From Aurelia coerulea (taxonomy: Eukaryota; Cnidaria; Scyphozoa; Semaeostomeae; Ulmaridae): a DNA stretch of 64,000 nt. The notes below the pieces were generated by a model. It saw nothing but the letters and a program-made list of their open reading frames with translations, was not told the origin of the DNA and searched no databases. How positions within the stretch are numbered: position 1 is the first letter of the stretch; each line of letters begins with the position of its first letter. Both the position numbers and the translations under genes were made by a program. The stretch covers positions 4,927,501 through 4,991,500 of the forward strand of contig CM076949.1 in assembly GCA_039566865.1 (NCBI GenBank). Reading direction: 5' to 3'. Below are positions 46,336 through 57,619 of this stretch, one piece after another.

Positions 46336-46510
46336 TTTCTCTAACCCCAACAACTGTGCGCTATGCCACTGCACTAGCTACTACTAACTCAAATTTTATA
46401 ACAATGACCAAAATTTCCACAAGAAAAGGGGCCCTTTGCGGACCTTGCTGATGGGGCCCTTCGGGCCCTAGCCCGGTAGCCCGACCGGCCAGTCCGCCCC
46501 TGTTCCTCAG

Positions 46511-48660
46511 GCTCGACGATGAAGCAAACTTGAAAAGCTTGAGATTGTGTCCTCTCGTAACTGAAGTACTTCGTTCAAAAAATACTTTGCTATCAGTATC
46601 GATCATGCCGTGTAGTATTTTGAAAGTTGTAATCATATCTCCACGTCTTCTTCTATAGCTTAATGTTGGGAGATCGAGGAAAAGTAAGCGTTCCGTGTAC
46701 GATTTGTTTTTGAGTTCCTTCACCAACTTTGTTGCTCGTCTTTGCACCGATTCTAATGTCTTAATTTGTTTTACTTTACATGGATTCCAAACTGGCGCAC
46801 ATACAGTATTCAAGGATTGGCCTAACTAGGCTTTTGTAAAGAGCATTGAAGGTCTCTTTGTTGACGAATTTCATGGTTCTTTTAATGGACGCTAAAACAC
46901 CGCTAGCTTTTTTTGCGATTTCTGCGATGTGTTTGTCAAATTTGAATTTGTTGTCAGCTATAATTCCAAGGTCCCGAATTGATTCAACTGATGATTGGAG
47001 CTACCCAAGTGAAGTACATTGCACTTATCACTGTTAAACGGAAGCTGCCATGTTTTTGACCAAGTTTTGAGCGATTCAATATCATTTTGAATATGTTGCG
47101 CTTGACAGTTAGAAGGAGAATATATTTTCGTTTCATCAGCAAAGATCTTGACTTGACAGTATTTTACGTTGTCAGGTAAATCGTTTATATACAGCAAGAA
47201 TAACAGTGGACCAAGGACACTTCCCTGAGGTACTCCACTAGTCACTGTTGTCCACTCTGATTTGAAGCCGTTTAATACAACTCTCTGTTTCCTACCAGTT
47301 AAAAAGCTCTTGATCCAATTGTATATGTATCCTTCAATACCATACGACTTGATTTTGGTAAGAAGGCGTTTATGCGGTACAGAGTCAAAGGCTTTGGCAA
47401 AGTCGAAATAAACTATGTCAACGGGAATGTTATCATCTAAAAGCGATGTCCATTCTTCGAAGACTTCTAATAGTTGCGACAAACACGATCGAAATTCTCT
47501 AAAACCATACTGATCCGGTGTAAATAATTTGTTCTCAAGTAGGTGATCAGTTAGCACATTTTTAATCAATCGTTCCATTATTCTGCAAACAACCGAAGTT
47601 AAACTTATTGGTCTATAGTTTTCTTTTTGATCTTTTTTGCCTTTCTTGTATATTGGAGTGACATGAGCAAGTTTCCAAGTATCAGGAATTAGTCCAGTTT
47701 GGAGACTTGCTCTAAACATAATACATAACGGATTTGCAATTTGTGCAGCAATTTCACGTAAGACTTTCGGGTGCAGGCCGTCGGGACCTGGCGACTTTGA
47801 GGGTTTCAACGATTGTAATGTTTCTAGTACCATTTGTTCTGTAATATCCATATCTATTAGCACTGAACCTGAGAATTGTTTATCGATCAGTGGGACAGAA
47901 GTCTCATCTTCTTTTGTAAATATCGAACTAAAAAATTTATTGAGGATATCAACTTTTTCTTGCTCAGTTTCTGTGTAGGTCCCATTTTCCATTTTTAGAT
48001 CCGGTACTTTAGTATTTGACTTGAGCTTGGAATGAGCATATTTCCAATACTTTTTGCTGTTTGTTTTTAATTGTTCTGCAATTTTCTTTTCAAATGCTTG
48101 TATATGTTTTCTCAGCGTAGATTTAACTTTGTTGCTCTTTCTTTTGTATCTTTCGTAATCCTTTCCTTTTTTGGTTAATAACCACCTTTTGTACGCATTA
48201 TGTTTCTTCTTAATTATCTTCATTATGCTGTCATTCATCCATAATGGAACTTTATTCTCATTGTTGATTTGATATTGGGGTATACACTCTTCCATTGTAG
48301 TGTAAATCTTAGATTCAATAAAAAGCATCATCAAATTCGCATCTAGACCTTGCAGTTCAACTTCCCAGTCAGCTTCCTGCAGCATCTTGCGCATCTTGTC
48401 ATAATCCCCACGATCATAAGAAAAACGTTTTGCATTGGTGCTATGAGAATGTAGTTTTTTGGCGTTAGCATCATAGTACATTTCAAGTGTTAAATGATCA
48501 CTATTGCCTATTGGTTCCTTAAACTGCAGCCTGGAGATATCACTATCGTTAGGGGTCAGTATCAAATCTAGGCAATTTGAAGTTTGATTCTGAAGTCTCC
48601 CATTATGAGTAAGTGGCTGAAATTTTCTTTCGCTGTGACGGTTCTTAGTAACTCTTGCAC
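46511..48660 (-). pseudogene. LINE-1 reverse transcriptase (CR1/L2-like), 5' truncated
   Basis: The main frame (46958-48565, 535 codons) covers the RT: SKSPGPDGLHPK (about 257-267), NYRPISLTSV (317-325), YFDFAKAFDSVPHK (386-399), SGVPQGSVLGPLLF (443-456) and FADE at 475-478, where the catalytic YADD/FADD motif has Glu for the second Asp. Upstream, residues of an endonuclease survive (LLIMGDF; NCLDLILTPND) but with an internal deletion and frame change. Downstream, another frame shift near 46960 moves the reading to NKFKFDKHI...LYKSLVRPILEYC and then to a frame ending near 46511. The element is inactive. Confidence 0.9.
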
Positions 48661-49191
48661 TGCTTAGTGATTATCGTGAGAAGGGCGTATGTGCATGTGC
48701 TGAGTGCCCCCCCCTGGGTGAATTCTATTATTATATATCAAATGAAAGTACTCATCGAGACAAATAAATGGTATCTATATTGTTGAGATTCAGTAAAAAA
48801 GAAAGAAATTAGAGCCATTTTAAAGAATTTCTTTGTGACCACTCTCCAAATATCGGCATGTGGTGGTCACATGGTCTTATTTTATGATTGCTAATTGAAT
48901 TTTAGTAAAAGTGACGAAATTTCTGCTTCATAGCCAGCAGCATCGTTCAGGAGCTGTTAAAGAAATCCGGTAGGGGGGGGGGGGCGAAAAATGCCCCTCG
49001 AAAATAAGAACATTAAACTGCCCTGTCGTATCGTTGTTTGAAAATAGGCAAACATCTTAGATTATAGTAACTCTAAAAACAGAGATGCCCAGGCTCCGTC
49101 GCTCAGGCTCTTTCAACTCCGTCGCTTGACTCAGAAGTTATAATATCAAATTTCAAATATATCGAGAGTGAGACAATAAGAAAGGCTACAG
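48661..49191. other. Intergenic, no feature seen
   Basis: Contains two C- or G-runs (48708-48714, about 48975-48984) but no gene or clear inverted repeat. Confidence 0.4.
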
Positions 49192-49633
49192 TACCGGGTG
49201 TCCCAAAAAAATGTATACGGATTTAGTTGACTCCAGCAATGTGAATTTAGCTTCAATCAAGGTCTAGTCACTCTACAAATGTCCCTCGATAGTTAACTTG
49301 AACATAGGTACCTCGTTTGTTGACATTGGTACTTTAAGAGCAGACATGTTAATCTTGAAAGCTCAAATTTGCCTCTGTTTAGTTCTTAGTTTCGATGTTC
49401 TTCAGGGATTTGCTTAGGCCAAAAGGCCAAAGTTCTGGTTTGCAAGTGCACGCAAATTTGAGCTTTAAAGATTAATATTTCCACTCTCAAATCACCAATA
49501 CCAACAAACGAGGTATCTATGTTCAAGTTAACTATCGAGGAACATTTTGAGAGTGCTTAGCCATTGATTAAAGCAAAATTCACATAGCTGGAGTCAACCA
49601 AATCTGTATACATGGGTATTGGGACACCCGGTA
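49192..49633. repeat. Foldback element, family B, TA-flanked
   Basis: TACCGGGTGTCCCAAAAAAA at the left, tattgggacacccggta at the right. Arms pair as in 43090-43692 but with a deletion of the inner section, making it 442 bp. Confidence 0.9.
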
Positions 49634-49734
49634 CATGTTTTGTTGTTTCGACCATTCAAAACGTTTGCAACTTTTGTAGCATCAAATATAAGTTGTTTAT
49701 TCGTACGTGTGGCTATATACACGATGTAACTTTA

Positions 49735-49862
49735 TAATAGTATATAGCCTAGAGCGTTTATGACTAAATATTGGTGAAAATATTGTACTAAATATTAGTG
49801 ATATATAACCAGATATGTTAGTCACATACCATAGACCATACGCTCTATGCTATATACTATTT
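49735..49862. repeat. Hairpin with TATAGTATATAGC arms
   Basis: ataatagtatatagcctagagcgt is answered by acgctctatgctatatactat about 100 bp on. Confidence 0.7.
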
Positions 49863-50326
49863 TGAAAGTTATATTGTGTTTACTTTCAAATTTGTTGATG
49901 ATTTTCCTTGGAATTTACTTTCTTGAACTGATCACCTTATAGATGTTCTGAATTGCCAGATGTCGCAAGGACAATTTTAGTAAGCTCTTGCAGTGTTGAT
50001 ACTGTATAGCATAAGCTCACACTGTGAGAAAAATCAATTACATTGGATGGATTCCCCTTGTGTGCGTCTAACTACTTAGACCACAGCTGTGCAATCGTCT
50101 TGCATGCCAGGGAGTGACTATGTACACTCAGGGAGTGAGAGTGACTGACTACGTAGCTGTACGGGGTAACTACGTACAGCTGCTTCATTTCTCAATGCTG
50201 GGTGAGTTAGAAATTTTTTCAAGAGTTTGAAAGCCATTTATCAGATTCCTTTTAATCATAGGCGATTCTGACACGTGAAAAATATTTCAAATCAATGAGA
50301 ACACTTATCTTAGTGTGTATTCATGT

Positions 50327-50386
50327 CAGGGTTAGGGTTAGGGTTAGTTAGGGTAAGTTAGGGTTAGGTTAGGGTCAGTAGGGTAT
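50327..50386. repeat. Interstitial telomere-like (TTAGGG)n tract
   Basis: About eight degenerate TTAGGG units (agggttagggttagggttag, then shortened units). TTAGGG is the usual metazoan telomere repeat outside insects; being internal, it is likely a relic or a repaired break. Confidence 0.85.
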
Positions 50387-50611
50387 TTTGTTAAATACAT
50401 TCCCGAGTGATATGACATAAAGCTGGTCCGCTAAAGTGCATTCGTCCCGACCAAGGTATCCTGCTTATAAGGGGATATGAGAACCATGACTTTATGAATC
50501 AACAACCACAACAACAACTACGAACATGCCATATAAATGGGCCTGGTAGAATCGAAAGCTTCGAGGAGAATGCAAAGCACACAGGAATAAACACCAATGT
50601 AAGGGTTCTAA

Positions 50612-51216
50612 TTAACAAGAGCAGATTTTGTAATACAATAGCAACAGTTGCGTTTGATTGACACCTCAATTCAAAGCGATTAGCGGCTGCAGACAAAGGA
50701 AATTCTCTCAACCAGTAATTCAAAACAAACAAAGCCGCAAAAGTTTCCCCAAAACTGGTAGGGCAAACTCTCGCCTTCTGCAAGCGAAAGATGGTTTTTA
50801 AGGGAAGTTATGTGCTTATAGCGAAAGAAGAAGGGTAAATCTAAAGTTCTGTCGCTTAGATTATGTTTATTTGATTTAGGAGCTGTTTTGTAATCGTTTC
50901 ATTTTAAGCCCTAAAGACGCGAGAATTACAATGCCTTCTGCTCCGCTCCTGAATCAAATAAATATAATCTAAGCGACAGAACTTTAGATTTACCCTTCTT
51001 CTTTCGCTATAAGCACATAACTTCTCTTAAAAACCATCTTTCGCTTGCACAAGGTGAGAGTTTGCCCTACCAGTTTCGGGGAAACTTTTGCGGCTTTGTT
51101 TGTTTTGAATTATTGGTTGAGAGAATTTCCTTTGTCTGCAGCCGCTAATCGCTTTGAATTGAGGTGTCAATCAAACGCAACTTTTGCTATTGTATTACAA
51201 AATCTGCTCTTGTTGT
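50612..51216. repeat. Foldback element, family F
   Basis: Ends aacaagagcagattttgtaa / ttacaaaatctgctcttgtt; long arms with the same blocks as 15261-15850, centre near 50905. The frame 50499-50783 is an arm artefact. Confidence 0.9.
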
Positions 51217-51650
51217 GCTAATTGATTTAAAAAATTCTTCACGTGCCAGAATCGCCCTTGCTATTGCATATATGTGAAATGATAATGCATATATGTGAAG
51301 CTCACATCACATATCAACGTAAATGATAAGAACAGTTTCTCAAAATCAGTTATCGTCCTCCAATTGCAAGCTATTTTACAAAATGTCTAATCTCCAAATC
51401 AAACTTTCATACTTGCGAAAGTTCAAAGAGTTATGTTAAAAAGTGTAATTGAAGGTTTTGTTCGTTTTTGCTGCCATGCTTGCGGGTTCTGTTACCACCA
51501 AAGCCTCCCGCTTTATTGATGTAAATGATTAAATGAACAGAATGGTCTAGCGACAGAAATTTTGTTTATAAGGTTTTGACATCTTCTATCACTTTCGAGT
51601 CTGTCGCTGTTTTGCAGGACTGACTGATGATGTTATTTTGTTTGCACAAA
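51217..51650. other. Intergenic, no feature seen
   Basis: Contains a small duplicated catatatgtgaa (51266, 51287). No gene supported. Confidence 0.4.
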
Positions 51651-52027
51651 GCCCGGGGGGGGCACTCCCATACTTGACCTGACGGGATGTGCCGCTCAAC
51701 AGGGTGTCCTTTTACGGTAAAAATTATGCGACAGGGTGTCCTTTTCTAACGAAAATTATGCGACAGGGTATTATAATAGGTAAAAAATTTATGTGACAGG
51801 GTATCACAAGCAAAAATTGCGTTCTACACTATATTTGAGATGCAGAATTTTTATGCGACAGGGTATCACAAGCAAAAATTGCGTTCTACACTATATTTGA
51901 GTTGCAAAATTTTTATGCGACAGGGTATACTTTTGGCCTATTTTTTATGCGACAGGGTGCAGGTTGTGGAGAGGTTTTCCGCACACCCCCGTCACTTCTC
52001 TAGTCAAGTACCCCCCCCCCGGGGGCA
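51651..52027. repeat. MITE J with CCCGGGGGGG ends and internal tandem repeats
   Basis: cccgggggggcactcccatacttgacc and gtcaagtacccccccccgggg form the ends. Inside, gcgacagggt recurs about six times, and a ~62-bp unit (gacagggtatcacaagcaaaaattgc...) is tandemly duplicated at 51795-51918. A related element is 56090-56388. Confidence 0.8.
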
Positions 52028-52183
52028 CAAAGTAACTACTTTCATAACGTTTGAAGAATTGGCGATGAAGGAAGCGAGGATAGTTCATTTCACCGCCAAT
52101 GTTTCAAATGCGATGCGACGAAAGTTTGTCTTGCACTGGGAAACCCGGGCATATTTGACTGTGGCACATTGTGGCACTGGGGC

Positions 52184-52466
52184 ACTGATTTTTGATTTGA
52201 TTTTTGATTTGATTTGATTCGATTTGATTTGACGATTTGATTTGATTTGATTTGATTTGATTCGATTTGATTTGATTTGATTTGATTTGATTTTATTCGA
52301 TTTGATTTGATTCGATTTGATTTGATTTGATTTGATTTGATTCGATTTGATTTGATTTGATTTGATTTGATTCGATTTGATTTGATTCGATTTGATTTGA
52401 TTTGATTTGATTCGATTTGATTTGATTTGATTCGATTTGATTTGATTTGATTTGATTTGATTTGAT
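52184..52466. repeat. Minisatellite TTTGATTTGATTCGA
   Basis: About 280 bp of TTTGA 5-mers, with TTCGA variants at regular places so that 15-, 20- and 25-bp higher-order units alternate. Frames over it (SNQIKSNQIE) are artefacts. Confidence 0.95.
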
Positions 52467-52488
52467 AATATTCATACAGGGTAAAGTT

Positions 52489-52560
52489 CCCTACAACAAC
52501 AACGACTCAACTGAAAACAACGAGAACAAGGACAACAACGACAACAACATACGACAAGAA
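52489..52560. repeat. AAC-rich low-complexity stretch
   Basis: Imperfect (AAC)n with interspersed gac/gag triplets. Confidence 0.75.
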
Positions 52561-52929
52561 CATTTTTACCTTATAAGGACAAAACTATATTTGTAAATTA
52601 ATTAACCTTATATGGACATACAATATACTATAAATAGAGGTTGATACTCTGAATAAATCAGTTGCTCTAAAGTTGCTCTAATGGGCGAAACTAGTTAGCA
52701 GATAGCTAACTGAATAAATGAAAAAAGCGCAAAAGGTCAACTCGATGCCTGCTCTCTGTGGATGTTGAATAAAAAAAACTTGAAACAATTACAATATTTT
52801 GATACAAGATCAACTAGGTATAATAATTATGTATCAAAGTAAAAGGAAAAGTAAGACAATGCTCAAGATCTGGAATTTGTTAGTGATGAATTGAAACGGG
52901 TGAAAGTATTTCACAAAGGTCAAAGGTCA
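52561..52929. other. Intergenic, no feature seen
   Basis: AT-rich; no gene or repeat supported. Confidence 0.4.
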
Positions 52930-53417
52930 AAATAGAGTAACATTCTCAAGGTCAAAATATAGAATTGAAATTGAAAATACGCGACAATGAGCTCGACGTT
53001 GTCAAAAAGACAATATACCTTGGTGTGCAAATTGACTGCTCTTTGGATTGGAAAGAACAAATCAAAGCAGTCTCTACCAAGGCCTCTAGGGCAGTTGGTT
53101 TTTGCAAACGCTCTACTACTGTTGAGCCGCATTTTCGATACTGTTGTTCTGTTTGGGGCTGCGCCGGTTTGACAGAAATTAGTCATTTGCAAAAACTTCA
53201 AAACCGTGCTGCTAGGATTATTACGAATAGCAGCTTTGACGCCCCAAGCAGACCTCTAATCGAAGGGCTGGGATGGAAGACCGTTGGCGAACTGATTACT
53301 GGTGAATCTAAGACAATGGTCTTCAAGTCCCTGAATGAGCTGGCTCCACAATACCTCTGTGACCTCTTCACCCGCAATTCGCAATGCTCATCATGTAGCC
53401 CTCGTAATACGGGGACC
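52930..53417 (+). pseudogene. LINE-3 ORF2 C-terminal region, 5' truncated
   Basis: The plus frame encodes KTIYLGVQIDCSLDWKEQIK and VEPHFRYCCSVWG...LQKLQNRAARIIT, the post-RT region of CR1/L2-like elements, ending at SPRNTGT where hAT-2 is inserted. About 20 residues usually found between GFCKR and TTVEPHFRYC are missing, so there is also an internal deletion. It continues at 54541. Confidence 0.85.
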
Positions 53418-54540
53418 CAGTGGCGGACTGGCTCTGATTTTTGCGCCGGCCATGAACGAGTTAAGGGGGCCCTAATTGGGTGTGGCCTCGATGATGAGTG
53501 TGTGGTCAGGGGCAAAATTCGTCGCAATTCCTCGATTCCTTACCAATAGCCAAGCTAAACTCACTTTCTTTGAAAATGAGGCATATATCTCACGATATAT
53601 CTTCTTATGGCATGATTAAAATCTTTACATTGTCCCTACATTATAAAAGAATTTTGCCTTTTTTGTATTATGGGCCAGACGATCTATAATGTTTTCGTTT
53701 CTCAGACTGTTGAGGAACCCCTTCCTGACCCCCCCCCCCCAGCAGTGTGGTCAGGGCAAATAAACTGATGGAGCATCAAAATGAGGGGTCTGGGGGCAAA
53801 GTCCCCAGGAAAATTTCTGAGGACACGCCCTCTACTTTGGCTTAGAACGCTTCTCCCAATCCCAGGTTTGCCGATGCTAAAATTGAATTTTTGATCATTT
53901 GTAACAGTAGTTTTATGAATAAGCATCCACAGGGAAATTTTTGAGTAAACATCTGTCATTTGGCTTAGAATGCCTATCGCCATCCCATCTTACCAGAGCA
54001 GAATTGGAAACTTTGAAATTCTCAAGATTATTTTTGCAGTTTTCTATCAATGAACACTCTCATGAAAATTATCGGGCAAAAGCTTTCAGTTTTTCACGAT
54101 CCAAGTTTTACGTGCCCCCAAAGTGGAGCAGTTGACAAAGTGCGTCCCGGCAATTTTTTGAAACTTGCAGCCTTTACTTTGGCTTAGAGTGACTCTCCCA
54201 GTCATTTCTTTACCCTACACTACCTATAACAACTATTTTCTGTGAAGGAATCTCGAGAACCATCTTTTGGCAGAAGTGGAGGCGGCCTTTACTTTTTCTG
54301 CAAGGGTGCTCCCTTCTTCGCCATCCGTATCTTCGCTCTCGACTGTATTCATTTCTTCGAGTAAGTTCAATAACACTGAAGGATTCAAATGTGAAATGAG
54401 ATGTCCATTATACAAACATTCAACTCTACCAAAAATTTCCTTAATTTTGCAAAAGGGGCCCTTTTCCAGGAAAAAGGGGGCCCTTTTTGCAAGGTTTTGA
54501 GGGGGGCCCACCGGCCGGCCGGTGGGCCAGTCCGCCACTG
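53418..54540. mobile_element. hAT-2 transposon, 1123 bp
   Basis: CAGTGGCGGACTGGC and gggccagtccgccactg ends, with a perfect 8-bp target duplication CGGGGACC (53410-53417, 54541-54548). It shares termini and inner blocks (ggggtctggggg, acgcc(t/c)t...ttggcttaga) with hAT-1, so it belongs to the same family. A minus frame at about 54247-54420 (EEMNTVESEDTDGEEGSTL...KRWFSRFL) may be another transposase-related relic; I cannot place it. The domain seen in hAT-1 is not found here. Confidence 0.92.
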
Positions 54541-54890
54541 CGGGGACCGACTTGAGATTACCGATGAAAAGGTCAGCAAATGGTCAGAGATGTTTCTCGT
54601 ACAGAGGTGCAAAACTGTGGAATAGCCTCTCAGCCGAATCAAAGCAGGCATCCTCTCTATATAGTTTTAAGAAAACTGTATAAAACAGGGGTTTCTTTTT
54701 CTTTAGAAACTTTTTAATATCAATAAACATTTGTTTTGAATATTGTAAATAGGGTTTTATACTTTAATTTGTTTAATAGCTTTTAATTTGAAACTTTTGT
54801 AGATTGTAAGTAATGTTTTATCGGAGGGCCCCTTGAAAACCAGCTTCTACTGAAGGGCAACCCTCCTTAAAAGAAATGAAATGAAAATAA
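54541..54890 (+). pseudogene. LINE-3 3' end after hAT-2
   Basis: In frame with the upstream fragment across the target duplication: DLRLPMKR, GAKLWNSLSAESKQA, FKKTV and stop, followed by ~200 bp of 3' UTR and a gaaatgaaatgaaaat tail. LWNSLP-type motifs near the C-terminus are characteristic of CR1/L2-like ORF2. Confidence 0.85.
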
Positions 54891-55320
54891 ATGCTATTTC
54901 AATGCCAGAAAAATTTTTGGCCACACGCGGTTTTTAGAAAAGGAAAATAAAGGTCAGTGGTTGACCAATGTGAATCAATCCTTACAGTAAACGGTCGTTC
55001 CCACAGCAAAATGAAGTTTAATAGCACAAAAATAACTTGGGATGTGGAAAGCAATGATAGTTGAGCGCGTGGATTTTAATTCAAATTTCATTCTAATCTT
55101 CACAAAATGCGGTGTATCGCTCAAAGGCGCAAAACAGATTTACCGGATTTTCGGATTCGCACACTAGCAAATGATGCATGTTCCAATTCACACACACACG
55201 CATAATTAAGTTGTGTTTGGCGGTCATATTTTCCACATCTCGTCTTATCGACTTTACTGACATGAAAGGAATGGTGTTGACGATGACGAAACTGATTTTA
55301 ATTTGCATATGATTGAATAA
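54891..55320. other. Intergenic, no feature seen
   Basis: No supported gene; a 101-codon minus frame (55093-55398) runs through the GAAT repeat and is discounted. Confidence 0.45.
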
Positions 55321-55366
55321 ACGAATGAATGAATGAACTAATGAATGAATGGATGAATGAATGATG
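55321..55366. repeat. (GAAT)n microsatellite
   Basis: Degenerate gaatgaatgaa(c/t)taatgaatgaatggatgaatgaatga. Confidence 0.9.
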
Positions 55367-55477
55367 GGAGACATTTCAAAAACAGTCGCTAGAGGCAATG
55401 CAGCATAGGAATCAAATCTTTAAAAAACATTACATGATTGGATGATGCATCTTTCGATTGATTTAATTGTTGTATAC

Positions 55478-55537
55478 TCTGGGTATCAGACTCTCAATTT
55501 CATTTTAGAGAATCTGGTACCCAGGATAGTGGTTGAA
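55478..55537. repeat. Family E hairpin MITE, short copy
   Basis: ctctgggtatcagactct / agaatctggtacccagga; same terminal motif as 10559-10672 but only ~60 bp. Confidence 0.7.
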
Positions 55538-55819
55538 AGGAACTTCAGGAACTTATATTTAGACGGCTATCTTTGATATCTTGATTGTTTGAGAATTATT
55601 TCTTTTTTTTTTCATTAAAAGAATTCACACAAAAAACTTTGAAAATCATTGTAGTAAAAGCAGCACAATCTTCAAGAAACTATAGTTTATTAAGGTACAT
55701 CAAATGGCTGTAAGCAGGAATCTGTAGCTTTTGTGATTAACGAGTGGTTGATTTGAGTCAGATAAATTTCAAAATGAATTTTACCATATACAACCATATA
55801 CAACCATTAAATAATATAT

Positions 55820-55890
55820 CATGCCTTGATATCTAGGGAGCAGTGGCCATGAACGGTGATTGTTTTTATTGACTCACCCGTTAGGCCTAA
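55820..55890. repeat. Family D right-end remnant
   Basis: ccttgatatctagggagcagtggcc ... attgactcacccgttag matches the right end of 22287-22939. The rest is absent. Confidence 0.55.
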
Positions 55891-55940
55891 ACAAGGCCAA
55901 ACTCGTACGTCAATAAAAATTCTGTAAAAGTAGGCTAAAG

Positions 55941-55981
55941 GAATGAACGAATGAATGAATGAATGAATGAATGAATGAACA
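55941..55981. repeat. (GAAT)n microsatellite
   Basis: About nine GAAT units. Confidence 0.92.
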
Positions 55982-56019
55982 AATTAATGATGGACTGAAT
56001 GAATGATAAAATTCGAATG

Positions 56020-56487
56020 AAATAGACCATTTTGACATTTAGAAAAATGATCTGGGGAGAGCAATATTTTTCTGGTAAATGGCTGCAGGGCCCGGGGGGT
56101 GTACTTGACTTTCCATTGTACAGGGGTGTGCACTCCAAGAAAAAAAATTTTCACCCGGCTTTAGAAATTTTCCCTCGAAATGATAGCCGGTTTTAGGAAA
56201 AATCGGCGAAAAGGATACCCTAAAACGTTAAAATTTGTCTAAAAACAATAAAATGAAACTTTAGACAACCGGCTTTAGAAAAATTGCCTTCTTTTGATAC
56301 CCGGCGTTGGAAAAAAGAGGCGAAAACGATACCCGGAAAGGAGTGCACATCGCGTCAGCAAAATATACTAAGTAGCCCCCCCGGGCTGCAGGGCTTTTCA
56401 CCAAAGATAAATTGAACTGTGGCAGCCATTTACCAGAAAAATTTTGCTCTCCCTAGTCCCTTTTCTAAATGTCAAAATGGTCTATTA
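56020..56487. repeat. Palindrome containing a nested C/G-ended MITE
   Basis: The outer arms aatagaccattttgacatttagaaaa / tttctaaatgtcaaaatggtctatt and gagcaatatttttctggtaaatggctgc / gcagccatttaccagaaaaattttgctc pair across the insertion 56090-56388. The inner element is a relative of 51651-52027, with cccggggggtgtacttgac and gtagccccccccgggc ends and repeated (a)cccgg.(g)t(t)tagaaa units. Confidence 0.82.
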
Positions 56488-56881
56488 TATCTCAGATCTA
56501 TTACATTTCTCCTACTGACCAAGGGATCTCTTCTTAGATCGTCCATCTAATATGACAGGGCCAGCCCTGCTCATGTAATTAGGCCCTAAATGTATATACA
56601 ACTATAATCCCACCCTACCTTATTTCCTGCGTCATATTGTTCAACATTTTTCACATGGATAAGCCCGATGTTCCTTCAGTTACGAATTTATCAGCAACAT
56701 TCTCTCACGCGACAAAGGAAATCATCTGTACTACCTATCAGCGGTAAATTAAGCATGAAAAACATATGACAATAAGTTTCTCCTGAACAATCGTTTGATT
56801 CAGTAATTAGACAAAACCGGCCAAGGTTTTTTTTACCAATTTCAAGTCATGTGATCATACTCTTGGGAAGTTTCAGTATTA
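56488..56881. other. Intergenic, no feature seen
   Basis: No gene or repeat supported. Confidence 0.45.
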
Positions 56882-57498
56882 TATCGGGTGTCCAAAAAAA
56901 TGTACACAGATTTTGTTGGCTCCAGCGATGTGAATTTAGCTTCAATCAATGTCCAATCGCTCTAAAAATGTTCCTCGATAGTTAACTTGAACAAACTACC
57001 TCGTTTGTTGGTATTGATGCTTTGAGAGAAGACATGTTAATTTTGAAAGCTTACATTAGCCTCTTTCTGCAAACCAGAGCTTTAGCCTTTTGGCCTAAGC
57101 AAAATCTTAAGGCACAGCGTATAAATCAACGATAGCCTTTAGCCTTGTTTGATAAAAGTTGAACAATATCAGATCTTGTATTATTCTGTTTCCAGAAGTC
57201 ACCCCCCAGTCACCCATTGGGCAGTTTCTTAATTTTTCATTAATTTCAGTTCTTAATTTTGATGTGCTCCAAGAACTTGCTCAGGCCAAAAGGCCAAAGC
57301 TCTGGTTTGCAGGTTGACGCAAATTTGAGCTTTCAAGATTGATATTTCTGCTCTCAAAGCACCAATACCTATAAACGAGGTATCTATGTTCAAGTTAACT
57401 ATCGAGGAACATTTTGAGAGTAATTATCCATCGATTAAAGCTAAGTTCACATAGCTGGAGTCGATCAAATCTGTGTAATTTTTTTGGGACACCCTTTA
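56882..57498. repeat. Foldback element, family B
   Basis: tatcgggtgtccaaaaaaatgta at the left, tttttttgggacacccttta at the right; the arms carry the same blocks as 43090-43692. Ends are slightly decayed. Confidence 0.85.
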
Positions 57499-57619
57499 CT
57501 ACTTCTTGCATTCATCGCTTAAGTTTTCATGACAGGAAGATTGTTAAAGAAATCAAACGATGTTTTATCGGGATTGACTTTAAGGGGATGTAAGCAAACC
57601 ATAGCCAATTTTATCTGTT

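Larger units (their letters stand above)
45246..46502 (-). mobile_element. hAT-1 transposon, 1257 bp
   Basis: Ends CAGAGGCGGACTGGC and its imperfect reverse complement (ggccagtccgcccctg), with a perfect 8-bp target duplication TTCCTCAG (45238-45245, 46503-46510), as expected for hAT elements. It contains a minus-strand fragment of the hAT C-terminal domain (45852-46020) and a 3x74-bp repeat. It has lost most of the transposase. Confidence 0.92.

Noticed and set aside
52293..52475. SNQIKSNQIE repeat protein
   Set aside because: Translation of the TTTGATTCGA minisatellite.
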